NCBI GenBank assembly: GCA_026169045.1
Contig: JAPFDH010000061.1
Coordinates: 1-37,125 of the forward strand
Source: Lachnospiraceae bacterium
GTDB taxonomy: Bacteria > Bacillota > Clostridia > Lachnospirales > Lachnospiraceae
Direction of reading: 5' to 3'
DNA: 37,125 nucleotides
The notes under the pieces: model-generated
Database searches by the model: none
Told to the model about the DNA's origin: nothing
Seen by the model: the letters and a program-made list of their open reading frames with translations, nothing else
Position numbers and translations under genes: made by a program
Part shown: positions 16,457 through 25,128 of the stretch, in pieces
How positions within the stretch are numbered: position 1 is the first letter of the stretch
Layout of the letters: each line of letters opens with the position of its first letter

Positions 16457-17617
16457 ATGATCGTTGAACCAAAAGTAAGAGGATTTATCTGTGCTACCGC
16501 ACATCCTGTAGGATGTCGTGAAAACGTAAAGCGTCAAATTGAATACATGAAACAACTTGGAACCTGCGATGGTCCACGAAAAGTCCTGATTATTGGCGCC
16601 TCCACCGGATATGGTCTGGCTTCCCGCATTGCATCTGCCTATTGTAACGGAGCATCTACAATCGGTGTAATGTTTGAAAAAGAGTCCAATGGACGTCGTA
16701 CAGCCACACCCGGTTATTATAATACAAAAGCTTTTGAATCGTTTGCTCATTCAGACGGACTGTATGCCAAATCAATCAATGGTGATGCTTTTTCCAAAGA
16801 AGTTAAAGAACAAGTGATCGACCTGATCCGAAATGATCTGGGATCTGTCGATATGGTAATTTATAGTTTAGCAGCACCAAGACGTACCACAGCAGACGGA
16901 ATCACCTATCAATCCGTTTTGAAAACCACATCATCCGATTTTACAAACAAGTCTTGGAACTTAAAAGATAATACCATCACAGAAGCTACCATCACTCCCG
17001 CTACAGAAGAAGAGACACTGGCTACCATAAAAGTAATGGGTGGTGAAGATTGGGTTGATTGGATGAATGCTCTGGCAGATGCCGGCGTCTTGGCAGATGG
17101 AGCCATAACTATCGCTTATTCTTATTTAGGACCAAAACTAACCTATCCTGTTTACTTCAATGGTACGATTGGTATGGCAAAAAAACATTTACAGGAAAGT
17201 GCCGCAATTATTAATCAATCTCTGGAAAAATACCACGTCAAGGCTTACATATCCGTAAACAAAGCACTGGTAACACAAGCCAGCGCTGCCATTCCCATCG
17301 TTCCTTTATACTTTGCCATTTTATATAAGGTAATGAAGAGAAAAGGATTACACGAAGGATGCATCGAACAAATCGGACGTCTGTTCCATGAAAAATTATT
17401 TTCGGGAACTCCTGTCTTGGATGAAGAAGGTAGAATACGTCTGGATGACTGGGAATTAAGGGATGATATTCAACAAGAAGTGATGGAAATCTGGGATAAA
17501 ATCAATACAGAAAATATCAAAGAACTGGCTGATATTGACGGATATTGGGAAGATTTTTATCATATGTTCGGATTCCATTTCTCCAACGTAGACTATAGCC
17601 AGGATGTGGAAATTTAA
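16457..17617 (+). CDS. fabV: Enoyl-[acyl-carrier-protein]/trans-2-enoyl-CoA reductase FabV
   Basis: NADH-dependent reductase of the FabV/TER family; 386 residues, close to the usual 400. The N-terminus MIVEPKVRGFIC and ATAHPVGC match the family start, so I prefer the ATG at 16457; an ATG at 16445 lies only one base after AAGG. The NADH site GASTGYGLASR (48-58) is followed by an acidic VMFE (Glu74), as in NADH-preferring members. The catalytic Tyr-x8-Lys is YFNGTIGMAK (Tyr233, Lys242). Family members act either on enoyl-ACP in fatty-acid synthesis or on crotonyl-CoA; the FabT-like operator favours fatty-acid synthesis here. The gene is monocistronic with its own terminator. Confidence 0.93.
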   Translation: MIVEPKVRGFICATAHPVGCRENVKRQIEYMKQLGTCDGPRKVLIIGASTGYGLASRIASAYCNGASTIGVMFEKESNGRRTATPGYYNTKAFESFAHSDGLYAKSINGDAFSKEVKEQVIDLIRNDLGSVDMVIYSLAAPRRTTADGITYQSVLKTTSSDFTNKSWNLKDNTITEATITPATEEETLATIKVMGGEDWVDWMNALADAGVLADGAITIAYSYLGPKLTYPVYFNGTIGMAKKHLQESAAIINQSLEKYHVKAYISVNKALVTQASAAIPIVPLYFAILYKVMKRKGLHEGCIEQIGRLFHEKLFSGTPVLDEEGRIRLDDWELRDDIQQEVMEIWDKINTENIKELADIDGYWEDFYHMFGFHFSNVDYSQDVEI

Positions 17618-17639
17618 TATTCATCTGAAAAATACAAAT

Positions 17640-17676
17640 GTGGCAGAATATCCCATATATTCTGCCACGTTTTTTA
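17640..17676 (+). terminator. Terminator of fabV, possibly shared with dus
   Basis: A perfect 12-bp stem (17640-17651 with 17657-17668, 5-base loop) is followed by GTTTTTT on the plus strand. It lies between convergent fabV and dus; on the minus strand the T-rich CATTTGTATTTTT follows, so it may work both ways. Confidence 0.9.
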
Positions 17677-18645
17677 TATTTCCTTATTTACCATTTGAAA
17701 AACAGCATTGACTGCTCTATTATACTCCGAAAGTTTTTCTGCTTTGCGGATTTTTTTTATCATTTTTTCTTCAATTGGAAATGAATGGATCAGGTAAAAC
17801 CACAACTCTTTCATTTTAAATAGAACATTTCGTTCTCCGGACATAATACGCTGATATCCTTCATACACTTCATCATGAAATTCCCGTATTTTATTATAAT
17901 CTATACTACCTTCCCGATCTGTATTTTTCCCAGATTCCTGTTTTGCTTTCCATCTGTCTGCCAACCCCGGATATACCAACAATCCCCGTCCCAGCATGAT
18001 CGCCTTGGTATCCGGATACGTTTTCACAAATGTATCCATCTGTTTTTCCGTAAATAAATCTCCATTATAACACAATGGATTTTTACTGTTTTTCAAAGTA
18101 TCCTGCCAGATTTCCTGATGGGTATTTCCATTATAGTATTCTTTTTGAATTCTGGGATGTACAATCAGTTCCTTAACCGGATACTGATTAAACAAATTTA
18201 ATAATTCCTCCCATTCCTCCACCGCATCCATACCGATTCTTGTTTTTATAGAAATGGCGCAGTCTTTTACTCCTGAAAATATCTGCTCCAGAAAAATATG
18301 TAATTTTTCCTTTTCAGCCAGAAAACCGGCTCCCTTTTGTTTGGTCACAACCGTTTTAGAAGGGCATCCCAGATTTAAATTAATCTCCTTATATCCCAAT
18401 TCACACAAAATGCGGGCCATTTTTATAAAATCTTCACCATTGTTTGAGAGAATCTGAGGAACCACCGCAATCCCCTCATTATGTTCCGGCAATATATCAT
18501 TTTTTTCCCTGGATGTCAGTTCTTTATTCTTATGAGTTGTAATAAACGGAGTATAATACCGATCAATGCCTGTGAAATAATGATGATGGGCATTGCGAAA
18601 AATATATCCGGTAATTCCCTCCATCGGAGCAAAATATAGTTTCAT
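17674..18645 (-). CDS. dus: tRNA-dihydrouridine synthase
   Basis: FMN-dependent reduction of specific tRNA uridines to dihydrouridine. The 323-residue TIM-barrel protein begins with the family motif FAPMEGITG and has the catalytic cysteine in NLNLGCPSK (Cys94), followed by KGAGFLAE. Later family features such as ISIKTRIG and IMLGRGLLVYPGL are present. Which tRNA positions it modifies cannot be told. It lies 23 bp after cobT and probably shares its transcript. GGAAG precedes the ATG by about eight bases. Confidence 0.93.
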   Translation of the reverse strand: MKLYFAPMEGITGYIFRNAHHHYFTGIDRYYTPFITTHKNKELTSREKNDILPEHNEGIAVVPQILSNNGEDFIKMARILCELGYKEINLNLGCPSKTVVTKQKGAGFLAEKEKLHIFLEQIFSGVKDCAISIKTRIGMDAVEEWEELLNLFNQYPVKELIVHPRIQKEYYNGNTHQEIWQDTLKNSKNPLCYNGDLFTEKQMDTFVKTYPDTKAIMLGRGLLVYPGLADRWKAKQESGKNTDREGSIDYNKIREFHDEVYEGYQRIMSGERNVLFKMKELWFYLIHSFPIEEKMIKKIRKAEKLSEYNRAVNAVFQMVNKEI

Positions 18646-18668
18646 AACGTTCTTCCTTCACACAAATA

Positions 18669-19736
18669 TTAAAGCGGTTTATATTCTTCAATCTGATATT
18701 GATCAAATGTCTTCATATCATCATAAATGCATGCTGCCATATCAAACAGTGGCATAGCTGCCACTGCTCCTGTTCCTTCTCCCAAACACATTCCACAGTC
18801 AATGAGTGGGTTCAAACCCAGCTCTTCCAAAATCATCTTTCCTGCTGGTTCTTTAGAAACATGGGTAGCAATCATATAAGAAGCGGTTTGCGGACAAATA
18901 CGGGCAGCAGCGAGAGCACCGGCAGCAGCAATAATACCATCCACCAATATGGGAAGACCATAAATCGCACCTCCCAGATATACGCCTACCATTCCTGCCA
19001 AATCCAATCCTCCCACACATTGAAGCACATACAATGGTGATTCTTCCCTGAGATGATAACGATTTATAGCAGTTTCAATCACTTGTATTTTCCGTTCCAA
19101 CCCTTCTATGGATAATCCGGCGCCTTTTCCCGTTACCTGTCTTACGTCTTTATTTAAAAAGACAGCGGCCAGAGCACTGCTTGTCGTTGTATTGCCGATT
19201 CCCATTTCTCCGACAGCAATCATTCCGGTTCCTTTTTCTTTTTCCTTTTTGACCAGCTCCACGCCTACATCGATTGCCTTCATCATCTGTTCCATAGTCA
19301 TAGCCGGTTCTTTTATAAAATTTTTTGTCCCAAATGCAATTTTTTCTCTCACGAGAGGATATGCTTCCCCACAGTTTTCCATAGCATCAGCAATTCCAAG
19401 ATCCACCGGAATACAATCAGCCCCAGCCTTCTTTGCCATCAAGGTCACACAGCCTTCTCCTTTTGTAAACCCACGAACAACTGATGCCGTCACGGAAGAA
19501 TCTGTCTGTGTCACACCTTCTTCCACAATACCGTTATCCGCGCATAAAATAAAAACCGTTTTTTTCTTAAAATCAACCTTAGCACTACCTGTAATACCCG
19601 CAATTTTCACAATAGCATCTTCCAAAAGCCCCAAACTGTGTAACGGATGAGCCACATGGCTCCAACGCAGTTTTGCTTCTCTGGCGGCCTCCTCATGAAA
19701 GGGTTTTATCTGATCGGTATATTGTTTTATCTCCAT
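18669..19736 (-). CDS. cobT: Nicotinate-nucleotide--dimethylbenzimidazole phosphoribosyltransferase
   Basis: CobT activates the lower ligand base of cobalamin by transferring phosphoribose from nicotinate mononucleotide. The 355-residue product has normal length. It shows the N-terminal ILCADNGIVEEGVTQT, the GEMGIGNTTTSSA loop (176-188) and the catalytic glutamate (Glu320) in MCLGEGTGAVAAMP. AAAGGAG lies seven bases before the ATG. No other cobalamin genes and no cobalamin riboswitch are visible here, so it probably serves lower-ligand attachment or remodelling with cob genes elsewhere. It is followed by dus in the same direction. Confidence 0.95.
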   Translation of the reverse strand: MEIKQYTDQIKPFHEEAAREAKLRWSHVAHPLHSLGLLEDAIVKIAGITGSAKVDFKKKTVFILCADNGIVEEGVTQTDSSVTASVVRGFTKGEGCVTLMAKKAGADCIPVDLGIADAMENCGEAYPLVREKIAFGTKNFIKEPAMTMEQMMKAIDVGVELVKKEKEKGTGMIAVGEMGIGNTTTSSALAAVFLNKDVRQVTGKGAGLSIEGLERKIQVIETAINRYHLREESPLYVLQCVGGLDLAGMVGVYLGGAIYGLPILVDGIIAAAGALAAARICPQTASYMIATHVSKEPAGKMILEELGLNPLIDCGMCLGEGTGAVAAMPLFDMAACIYDDMKTFDQYQIEEYKPL

Positions 19737-19846
19737 CCTTTTTCTCCTTTTCCCATTTCTTTTTTATATCGTTTTCCGCTCCCGGCCTGTTCCGGCAAAC
19801 TGATCTGTTAGACACGCTTCACAATTCATTCATCCGCAAATATCAT

Positions 19847-19881
19847 AAAAAAGCTCTTGCAAAATGTTCTTTTGCAAAAGC
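19847..19881 (-). terminator. Terminator of the response regulator gene
   Basis: A 12-bp stem with one G-U pair (19870-19881 with 19853-19864) is followed by six T on the minus strand, 20 bases after the stop. It separates this gene from cobT. Confidence 0.9.
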
Positions 19882-19900
19882 CTGTCAGATCTTTAATTCC

Positions 19901-20632
19901 TCATCCCTTATTGGATTCTTCCGTATCATCATTTTCCACACGCAACATCCGATATCCCACTCCGACATGCGTTTGAATAAACTGGGGATGCGCTGTATCT
20001 TTTTCCATTTTTTTGCGCAGTGCTGCCATAAAAACACGAAGAGAAGCTATATTGCTTTCCCATGTTCCGCCCCAGATTTCTTTTGTAATATATGTATGTG
20101 TTAAAACCTTTCCCACATTTTTCGCTAATAGACAAAGGATTTTATATTCATTTGGGGTTACATGCATCTCCTCCCCATCCAAGTATACACATCCGGAAAT
20201 ATAATCAATTGTCAAACTGCCGTTCTTAAAAACAGCAGTGTCATTTTCTTCTGTACTTTTCATATAAGACAACCGCCGTAATGCCACACGGACTCTTGCC
20301 AACAATTCATTGACTGAAAATGGTTTCGTCAAATAATCATCAGCCCCTGCATCCAGTGCCTCAATTTTATCACGATCCTCTGTCCTTGCACTGATAACGA
20401 TAATCGGCTTATTTGACCATGCGCGTATTCTTTTGATGATTTCTATTCCGTCCATATCCGGCAATCCCAAATCCAAAAGAATCGCATCCGGATTCTGTGA
20501 TACAGCTTCCAGCAATGCCTGGTTTCCATTTTCTGCTGTATGAAATATGTAATTCTGCGTTTCCAGTGCTGTCGTAATCAGATTTCTTACGGCATAATCA
20601 TCCTCGACCACCAGTATCATTGTTTTATTCAT
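19901..20632 (-). CDS. KdpE-like OmpR-family response regulator
   Basis: The 243-residue protein has a receiver domain with acidic pocket Glu10-Asp11-Asp12, phosphoacceptor Asp54 (LLDLGLPDMDG) and Lys103 (YLTKPF), then a winged-helix DNA-binding domain (about 130-235). The receiver most resembles KdpE (AGADDYLTKPFSVNELLARV), but there are no kdpFABC genes and no histidine kinase beside it. I chose the ATG at 20632, which has GGAGG eight bases upstream and a strong promoter behind it; the reading frame upstream to 20863 is untranslated leader and promoter. The gene is monocistronic. Its targets are unknown; the divergent MATE gene is one candidate. Confidence 0.9.
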   Translation of the reverse strand: MNKTMILVVEDDYAVRNLITTALETQNYIFHTAENGNQALLEAVSQNPDAILLDLGLPDMDGIEIIKRIRAWSNKPIIVISARTEDRDKIEALDAGADDYLTKPFSVNELLARVRVALRRLSYMKSTEENDTAVFKNGSLTIDYISGCVYLDGEEMHVTPNEYKILCLLAKNVGKVLTHTYITKEIWGGTWESNIASLRVFMAALRKKMEKDTAHPQFIQTHVGVGYRMLRVENDDTEESNKG

Positions 20633-20656
20633 GAAACATACCTCCATACCGCTACT

Positions 20657-20685
20657 AGTATACCATAGGTCCGTTTGTCTGTCCA
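20657..20685 (-). promoter_or_regulatory. Sigma-A promoter of the response regulator gene
   Basis: TGGACA (20680-20685), 17-bp spacer, TATACT (20657-20662) on the minus strand, about 25 bases before the start codon. Confidence 0.75.
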
Positions 20686-20801
20686 CGTCCTTTCTTTGCT
20701 TCCCTTTCTGTGAAAAACGTGAAAATTCCAAATCTGTACACAGTAATTTTGTGAGCAAAAATAAAAAGTAATTCCAGGCAAAATTTTGTCCATTTTGCTT
20801 C

Positions 20802-20830
20802 TTTACATCTTCCCAAAAATCGTTTAGATT
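20802..20830 (+). promoter_or_regulatory. Candidate promoter of the MATE gene
   Basis: TTTACA (20802-20807), 17-bp spacer, TAGATT (20825-20830), about 58 bases before the start. A moderate match. Confidence 0.5.
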
Positions 20831-20887
20831 AATCGAAGTAAAATGCATATTACATATCACCATACAATCAAAAAGGAGGAAATTTAC

Positions 20888-22246
20888 ATGGTTCGCGATC
20901 TCACCCAGGGGAAGCCCACCTTCCGTATCATGAATTTTATGCTTCCCATCTTACTTGGAAATCTTTTACAGCAGATCTATAATCTGACTGACAGCATCAT
21001 CGTAGGACGTTTTGTCGGAAAAGATGCTTTCGCTGCTGTAGGATCCACAGGATGTTTAAACTTTTTAGTCATCGGCTTTATGCTCGGCCTAAGCAGTGGT
21101 TTGTGTATTCCGATCGCCCATCGTTTTGGAGCCGGAGATTATGTACGAATGCGCCGCCGTATCGCATCTGCTGTTTATATTTCTGCTGTCATCACCGTTT
21201 TTCTCACTGTCATTACGGTTATCTGTACAAGACAGCTTCTCATATTGATGCAGACTCCGGAAAATATTTTGGAAACAGCTATCTCCTATATCCGAATTAT
21301 TTTCATAGGAATTCTTGCGACCATGTTATATAATCTTCCAGCCAATTTACTGCGTGCCTTGGGAGACAGTAAAACTCCACTCTATTTTCTCATTGTATCC
21401 GCTGTATTAAACATACTGTTGGATTTAATTTTCGTTATTGTATTCTCCATGGGAGCGGAAGGCACGGCTGTAGCCACTGTATTGGCTCAATTTGTATCCG
21501 GTTTTCTCTGTATTATATATATGATCAAAAAATATTCCATACTCCGTTTCCAAAAAGGAGAATGGCAGGTAACCGGCGATGAACTTTGCAGTTCGTTTTC
21601 TCTTGGCGTACCCATGGGACTCCAGTTTTCTGTTACAGCCATCGGCTCTGTCGTTCTCCAAAGCGCAGTAAATACATTGGGTTCTGACATCGTAGCCTCC
21701 GTCAATGCTGCCGGTAAAGTAAATATGTTTTTAAGTCAGCCTATGGAGGCACTGGGACTTACCATGTCCACTTACTGCGGACAAAATCTGGGCGCCGGAA
21801 AATTGGACCGTATCAAAACCGGAGTAAAAAACAGCTTGATTATTACCGTTATTCTAAGTATTTTATGCGGTATTATCATGGTTGCATTGGGAAACTATCT
21901 TTCACTTTTATTTATTCGCCAGGAAGAAATGACACCATTGATCGAAGAAAGCATCTCGCGCTTTCTGTTGTATAACAGTATCTTTTTCCCTTTTCTCGGC
22001 ATTCTCCTTGTTCTTCGAAATGCCGCTCAGGGATTGGGATTTAGTATTCTCGCCATGGGAGCCGGTGTTTTTGAGATGATTGCACGTTCTGTCGTCGCTT
22101 TTTGTTTCGTCAGTGCGTTTGGATTTATCGCCATCTGCTACGCAAACCCGGCTGCCTGGATCGCCGCCTGTGTTATCCTGGTTCCCATTTATTTATATTC
22201 ATTAAAACAAGTAAAGAAGATGCTTTTCAACCATATAGAAGAATAG
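20888..22246 (+). CDS. MATE family efflux transporter
   Basis: A polytopic membrane protein of 452 residues, normal for MATE transporters, with about twelve hydrophobic helices in two homologous halves. Typical MATE stretches are LPILLGNLLQQIYNLTDSI near the N-terminus, AFAAVGSTG, and SQPMEALGLTMSTYCGQNLG in the second half. Such proteins export cationic drugs or metabolites with sodium or proton antiport; the substrate is not predictable. AAGGAGG stands eight bases before the ATG at 20888, which excludes an in-frame ATG at 20843. It is divergent from the response regulator, and its end lies only 21 bp from the convergent MOSC::MogA gene with no terminator between. Confidence 0.93.
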   Translation: MVRDLTQGKPTFRIMNFMLPILLGNLLQQIYNLTDSIIVGRFVGKDAFAAVGSTGCLNFLVIGFMLGLSSGLCIPIAHRFGAGDYVRMRRRIASAVYISAVITVFLTVITVICTRQLLILMQTPENILETAISYIRIIFIGILATMLYNLPANLLRALGDSKTPLYFLIVSAVLNILLDLIFVIVFSMGAEGTAVATVLAQFVSGFLCIIYMIKKYSILRFQKGEWQVTGDELCSSFSLGVPMGLQFSVTAIGSVVLQSAVNTLGSDIVASVNAAGKVNMFLSQPMEALGLTMSTYCGQNLGAGKLDRIKTGVKNSLIITVILSILCGIIMVALGNYLSLLFIRQEEMTPLIEESISRFLLYNSIFFPFLGILLVLRNAAQGLGFSILAMGAGVFEMIARSVVAFCFVSAFGFIAICYANPAAWIAACVILVPIYLYSLKQVKKMLFNHIEE

Positions 22247-22267
22247 TATCCACAGCTTCCGCTTACA

Positions 22268-23209
22268 TCAGTCTTCTTGTCCGGCACATTCAAAAGCCTC
22301 TCCCCGAAGTACCCGAAGTCCATGTTCCAATGTATCTATGATAAAAGATAAACTTTCCTGCACTGCTTTGGGACTTCCGGGAAGATTTACAATCAAAGAT
22401 CTTTTACGCAGTACCGACACGCCTCTGCCCAACATAGCCCTTTTTGTGATTTCCATGGAACCGAATCGGATAGCCTCAGCAATCCCCGGCACCATTCGAT
22501 CTGCCACCGCTACGGTAGCCTCCGGTGTCTGATCTCTCATGGAGAATCCGGTTCCGCCACTGGTCAAAATTAAATCCACCTGTCTGCTGTCTGCCAGCCG
22601 TATCAACTGCCGCTTCAGCATTTTAGGTTCATCCGGCACTATCATGGTTTCTACCACTTCATATCCATGCTCTTCTAAAATTTTCGCTGCCGCAGGACCG
22701 CTTAAATCTTCCCGTTCACCGGCATATCCCTTATCACTTACCGTAATCACAGCAGCATGCAGCGGGCGGTTGGGATCATTTTCCATAACTCTCATCACAT
22801 CCCCAGGACGAATGATTCCACCCCGTACCACCTTGGCAAACACGCCCTCTCTCGGCATAATACAATCTCCAACCCGATGAAAAATCGTACAATGACTGTG
22901 ACATTCCTTACCGATCTGTGTGATTTCCAAAATAGTCTCCCCACATCCTAACCGGGTTCCTACCGGCATTTTTCGAAAATCCATACCTTCTACCAACAAA
23001 TTTTCCCCAAATGCACCATCTTGGACATTTCCGCCTTTTTCATTGAATTCTTTTACCTTCTCATAAGAAAGCAGACTGACCTGCCGATGCCAGTTTCCAG
23101 CATGGGCATCCCCATCTATTCCATAATTTTCTATGAGATGTCCTTCTGATACAGGTTTTTTTTCTGTTCCTTTTTCTCTGCTGATACAAACAGCTTTCAC
23201 GATTCCCAT
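22268..23209 (-). CDS. MOSC domain fused to MogA/MoaB-type molybdopterin adenylyltransferase
   Basis: A 313-residue fusion. Residues 1-142 form a MOSC domain (GDAHAGNWHRQVSLL, FGENLLVEG, and cysteines 103, 107 and 116), a fold found in the sulfurase C-terminus and thought to move sulfur or bind molybdenum cofactor. Residues about 150-300 form a MogA/MoaB domain with SDKGYAGEREDLSGP (158-172) and TSGGTGFSMRDQTPEA, which adenylates molybdopterin before molybdenum insertion. The fusion suggests that adenylation and sulfur or selenium transfer are coupled. It is the last gene of the selenium/molybdenum cluster, 24 bp after the MoeA-like gene. Domain calls are secure; the coupled role is inference. 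Confidence 0.9.
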   Translation of the reverse strand: MGIVKAVCISREKGTEKKPVSEGHLIENYGIDGDAHAGNWHRQVSLLSYEKVKEFNEKGGNVQDGAFGENLLVEGMDFRKMPVGTRLGCGETILEITQIGKECHSHCTIFHRVGDCIMPREGVFAKVVRGGIIRPGDVMRVMENDPNRPLHAAVITVSDKGYAGEREDLSGPAAAKILEEHGYEVVETMIVPDEPKMLKRQLIRLADSRQVDLILTSGGTGFSMRDQTPEATVAVADRMVPGIAEAIRFGSMEITKRAMLGRGVSVLRKRSLIVNLPGSPKAVQESLSFIIDTLEHGLRVLRGEAFECAGQED

Positions 23210-23233
23210 GACACGATTCCTTTCCGTTTTCTT

Positions 23234-24253
23234 TTATGCTCCGAATCCACAATCCGGATAAACACATTCCTTACAGTTTAAACACATTCCTCCATGAGCC
23301 ATTTTGACAAAATCCATTCGTGTCAAAGTTTCTCCTGCTAAAATTCTGGGTACAGCCAAGTCAAATACTGTCCTCTTTGCGTACATGACACATCCCGGCA
23401 GGCCTATTACGGGAATTCCATTTACATAGGAAAGCATAAACATCGCCCCAGGCAAAACCGGGGTTCCATATGTCACAACCTGACCTCCCAACGAACGGAT
23501 AGCAGCCGGGGTTCTGTCATCGGGATCCACACTCATTCCCCCAGATACCCAAACCATATCCGCTCCCTTTTTCATCCAATTTACAATTTCTTCCCGTATT
23601 TTTTCTTTATCATCTCCTGCCAAAACCTTTCCCATGACTTCCGATCCCAGTTCCTTTGCCTTAGCTTCCAATACCGGACTAAATTGATCTTTTATTCTCC
23701 CCTCCAGCACTTCAGATCCCGTCACCACAATTCCTATTTTCATGGAGAGAAATGGTTTCACCTGTATCAACGGACCAAGCTGTTGACACTTTTTTTCAAA
23801 ATCAGCTACTATTTCTTCTTTTACTACCAATGGAATAACTCTGGTTCCGGCCAACAATTTTCCTTTTTTTGTCATCTTATTCCCGTGAATGGTAGAAAAA
23901 CAAACTTCTTCTTCCATATTCACATCATACAAAAGCTCTGTGTTAATGCACAGGAGCCCTTCACACGCCGCTGTCAAATTAACCTTTCCTTCTTTTGGTT
24001 CTGACAAAAGAATATTTTCTCCCGCTGCCGCTTTTGCCATACGCATAGCAGCCTCATTTTCATGTACATATCCTTCCTGCAGATCCCATACAAATATATG
24101 GCGCTTACCGATATCCAATAACTTTTCAATATCCTCTTTTGAAACAATATGCCCCTTACGAAATGCACAATCTTTTTTCTTCCCCGGGATGATTTCTGTC
24201 ATATCATGGCAGAGCACCATTCCCACAGCGTCCTCCACTCTTACTTCTTTCAT
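23234..24253 (-). CDS. MoeA-like molybdopterin-binding protein with four-cysteine tail
   Basis: The 339-residue protein has a MoaB/Mog/MoeA-type molybdopterin-binding domain (about 170-310) with VVTGSEVLEGRIKD and VSGGMSVDPDDRTPAA, preceded by a divergent N-terminal region with VGMVLCHDMTEI. It is shorter than true MoeA. The C-terminal tail has Cys324-x2-Cys327-x2-Cys330-x4-Cys335, enough to bind a metal or a small Fe-S cluster. Proteins of this form accompany selenium-dependent molybdenum hydroxylase genes in clostridia. The start overlaps the yqeB-family stop by four bases, indicating translational coupling. A role in loading cofactor into the hydroxylase is inferred. Confidence 0.87.
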   Translation of the reverse strand: MKEVRVEDAVGMVLCHDMTEIIPGKKKDCAFRKGHIVSKEDIEKLLDIGKRHIFVWDLQEGYVHENEAAMRMAKAAAGENILLSEPKEGKVNLTAACEGLLCINTELLYDVNMEEEVCFSTIHGNKMTKKGKLLAGTRVIPLVVKEEIVADFEKKCQQLGPLIQVKPFLSMKIGIVVTGSEVLEGRIKDQFSPVLEAKAKELGSEVMGKVLAGDDKEKIREEIVNWMKKGADMVWVSGGMSVDPDDRTPAAIRSLGGQVVTYGTPVLPGAMFMLSYVNGIPVIGLPGCVMYAKRTVFDLAVPRILAGETLTRMDFVKMAHGGMCLNCKECVYPDCGFGA

Positions 24254-25104
24254 ATTCTGTCCTCACTTTTTTCCGGTTCTTGTCCCAGATTTCTTTGTTC
24301 CAACCACAAAATAGCTTCTAAAACGCCTCCGGCAATACATCTGGCTTTGTCTGAAACGGTAAAACAATTTTTATATTCCGACTTTCTCGGATCAATATCG
24401 GCGATTTTCAACCCCTTCTTTACCGGATATCCATCCCGGATCAGTCCGCGCAGCAAACCGCTTATGGAAGCTTCCACATTTATATTCATTCCATCCTTTT
24501 CCAAAACAGCTATACATTGTCCCTTTTCTACAAAATCCCCGATTTTGCATAATCCCTTCAGTGTTCCTGTTTCGGGGGCATGAATCACCCTCTCTTTTCC
24601 ATATCCTGCAATAATTCCCGGAACTCCTGTATTAGGTAATGCCCGTCCTTCCACGATTAATCGACCTAAATTATGCCCGCGCATGGTTTCAACCACAATA
24701 TCCACATCATTTCCAGCTGTAAACCCCGGTCCCAATCCCACTGTGATGTCTGCCATTTTTTTATGAGTACCCAAATTTTTCTTTGCCAATATAGCGTCCA
24801 CCACAGCAAACGGACGGATCTTTGAAATGATCTCTCCCTGAGGATCTACCATCAAAGGAACCTTTCCCTGTCTCCAAATTTCCTCTGCCTCGCTTATGGT
24901 GTGTACAAGACAACACGTAATATCTTCCACATGTGTTGTTCCCTCATAGACAGCTTCTGATACCGCTACATGACGACGAATGGCCGATGGATTTTCACAT
25001 TCCAGCACCAATACCGAATAACCGCAGTGATGCAGTTTTATGATTGTACCCGTGGCAATGTCTCCGCCCCCACGCACAACTACAATCTGTTCTTTTCTGT
25101 TCAT
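24250..25104 (-). CDS. yqeB: Selenium-dependent molybdenum hydroxylase system protein, YqeB/EF2563 family
   Basis: A 284-residue member of the EF2563 (YqeB) family, which occurs almost only with selenium-dependent molybdenum hydroxylases. It begins with a glycine-rich nucleotide-binding-like VVVRGGGDIATG (8-19). The middle contains GLGPGFTAGNDVDIVVETMRG-like family sequence, and the C-terminal third (IHAPETGTLKG onward, about 190-255) resembles a lipoyl/biotinyl-type beta-sandwich. The biochemical activity is not established; it is thought to help mature or selenate the hydroxylase. It overlaps the next gene by four bases and follows yedF by 24 bp. Confidence 0.92.
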   Translation of the reverse strand: MNRKEQIVVVRGGGDIATGTIIKLHHCGYSVLVLECENPSAIRRHVAVSEAVYEGTTHVEDITCCLVHTISEAEEIWRQGKVPLMVDPQGEIISKIRPFAVVDAILAKKNLGTHKKMADITVGLGPGFTAGNDVDIVVETMRGHNLGRLIVEGRALPNTGVPGIIAGYGKERVIHAPETGTLKGLCKIGDFVEKGQCIAVLEKDGMNINVEASISGLLRGLIRDGYPVKKGLKIADIDPRKSEYKNCFTVSDKARCIAGGVLEAILWLEQRNLGQEPEKSEDRI

Positions 25105-25128
25105 TTTTTTGATCCCTCTACGTTTTTT

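Noticed and set aside
19737-19846. Cobalamin riboswitch before cobT
   Set aside because: The 110-bp leader lacks a recognisable B12 box and is too short for the full aptamer.
20633-20863. Extra 77 N-terminal codons in frame with the response regulator
   Set aside because: The receiver domain begins at the ATG at 20632, which has GGAGG and a strong promoter; the upstream frame covers that promoter.
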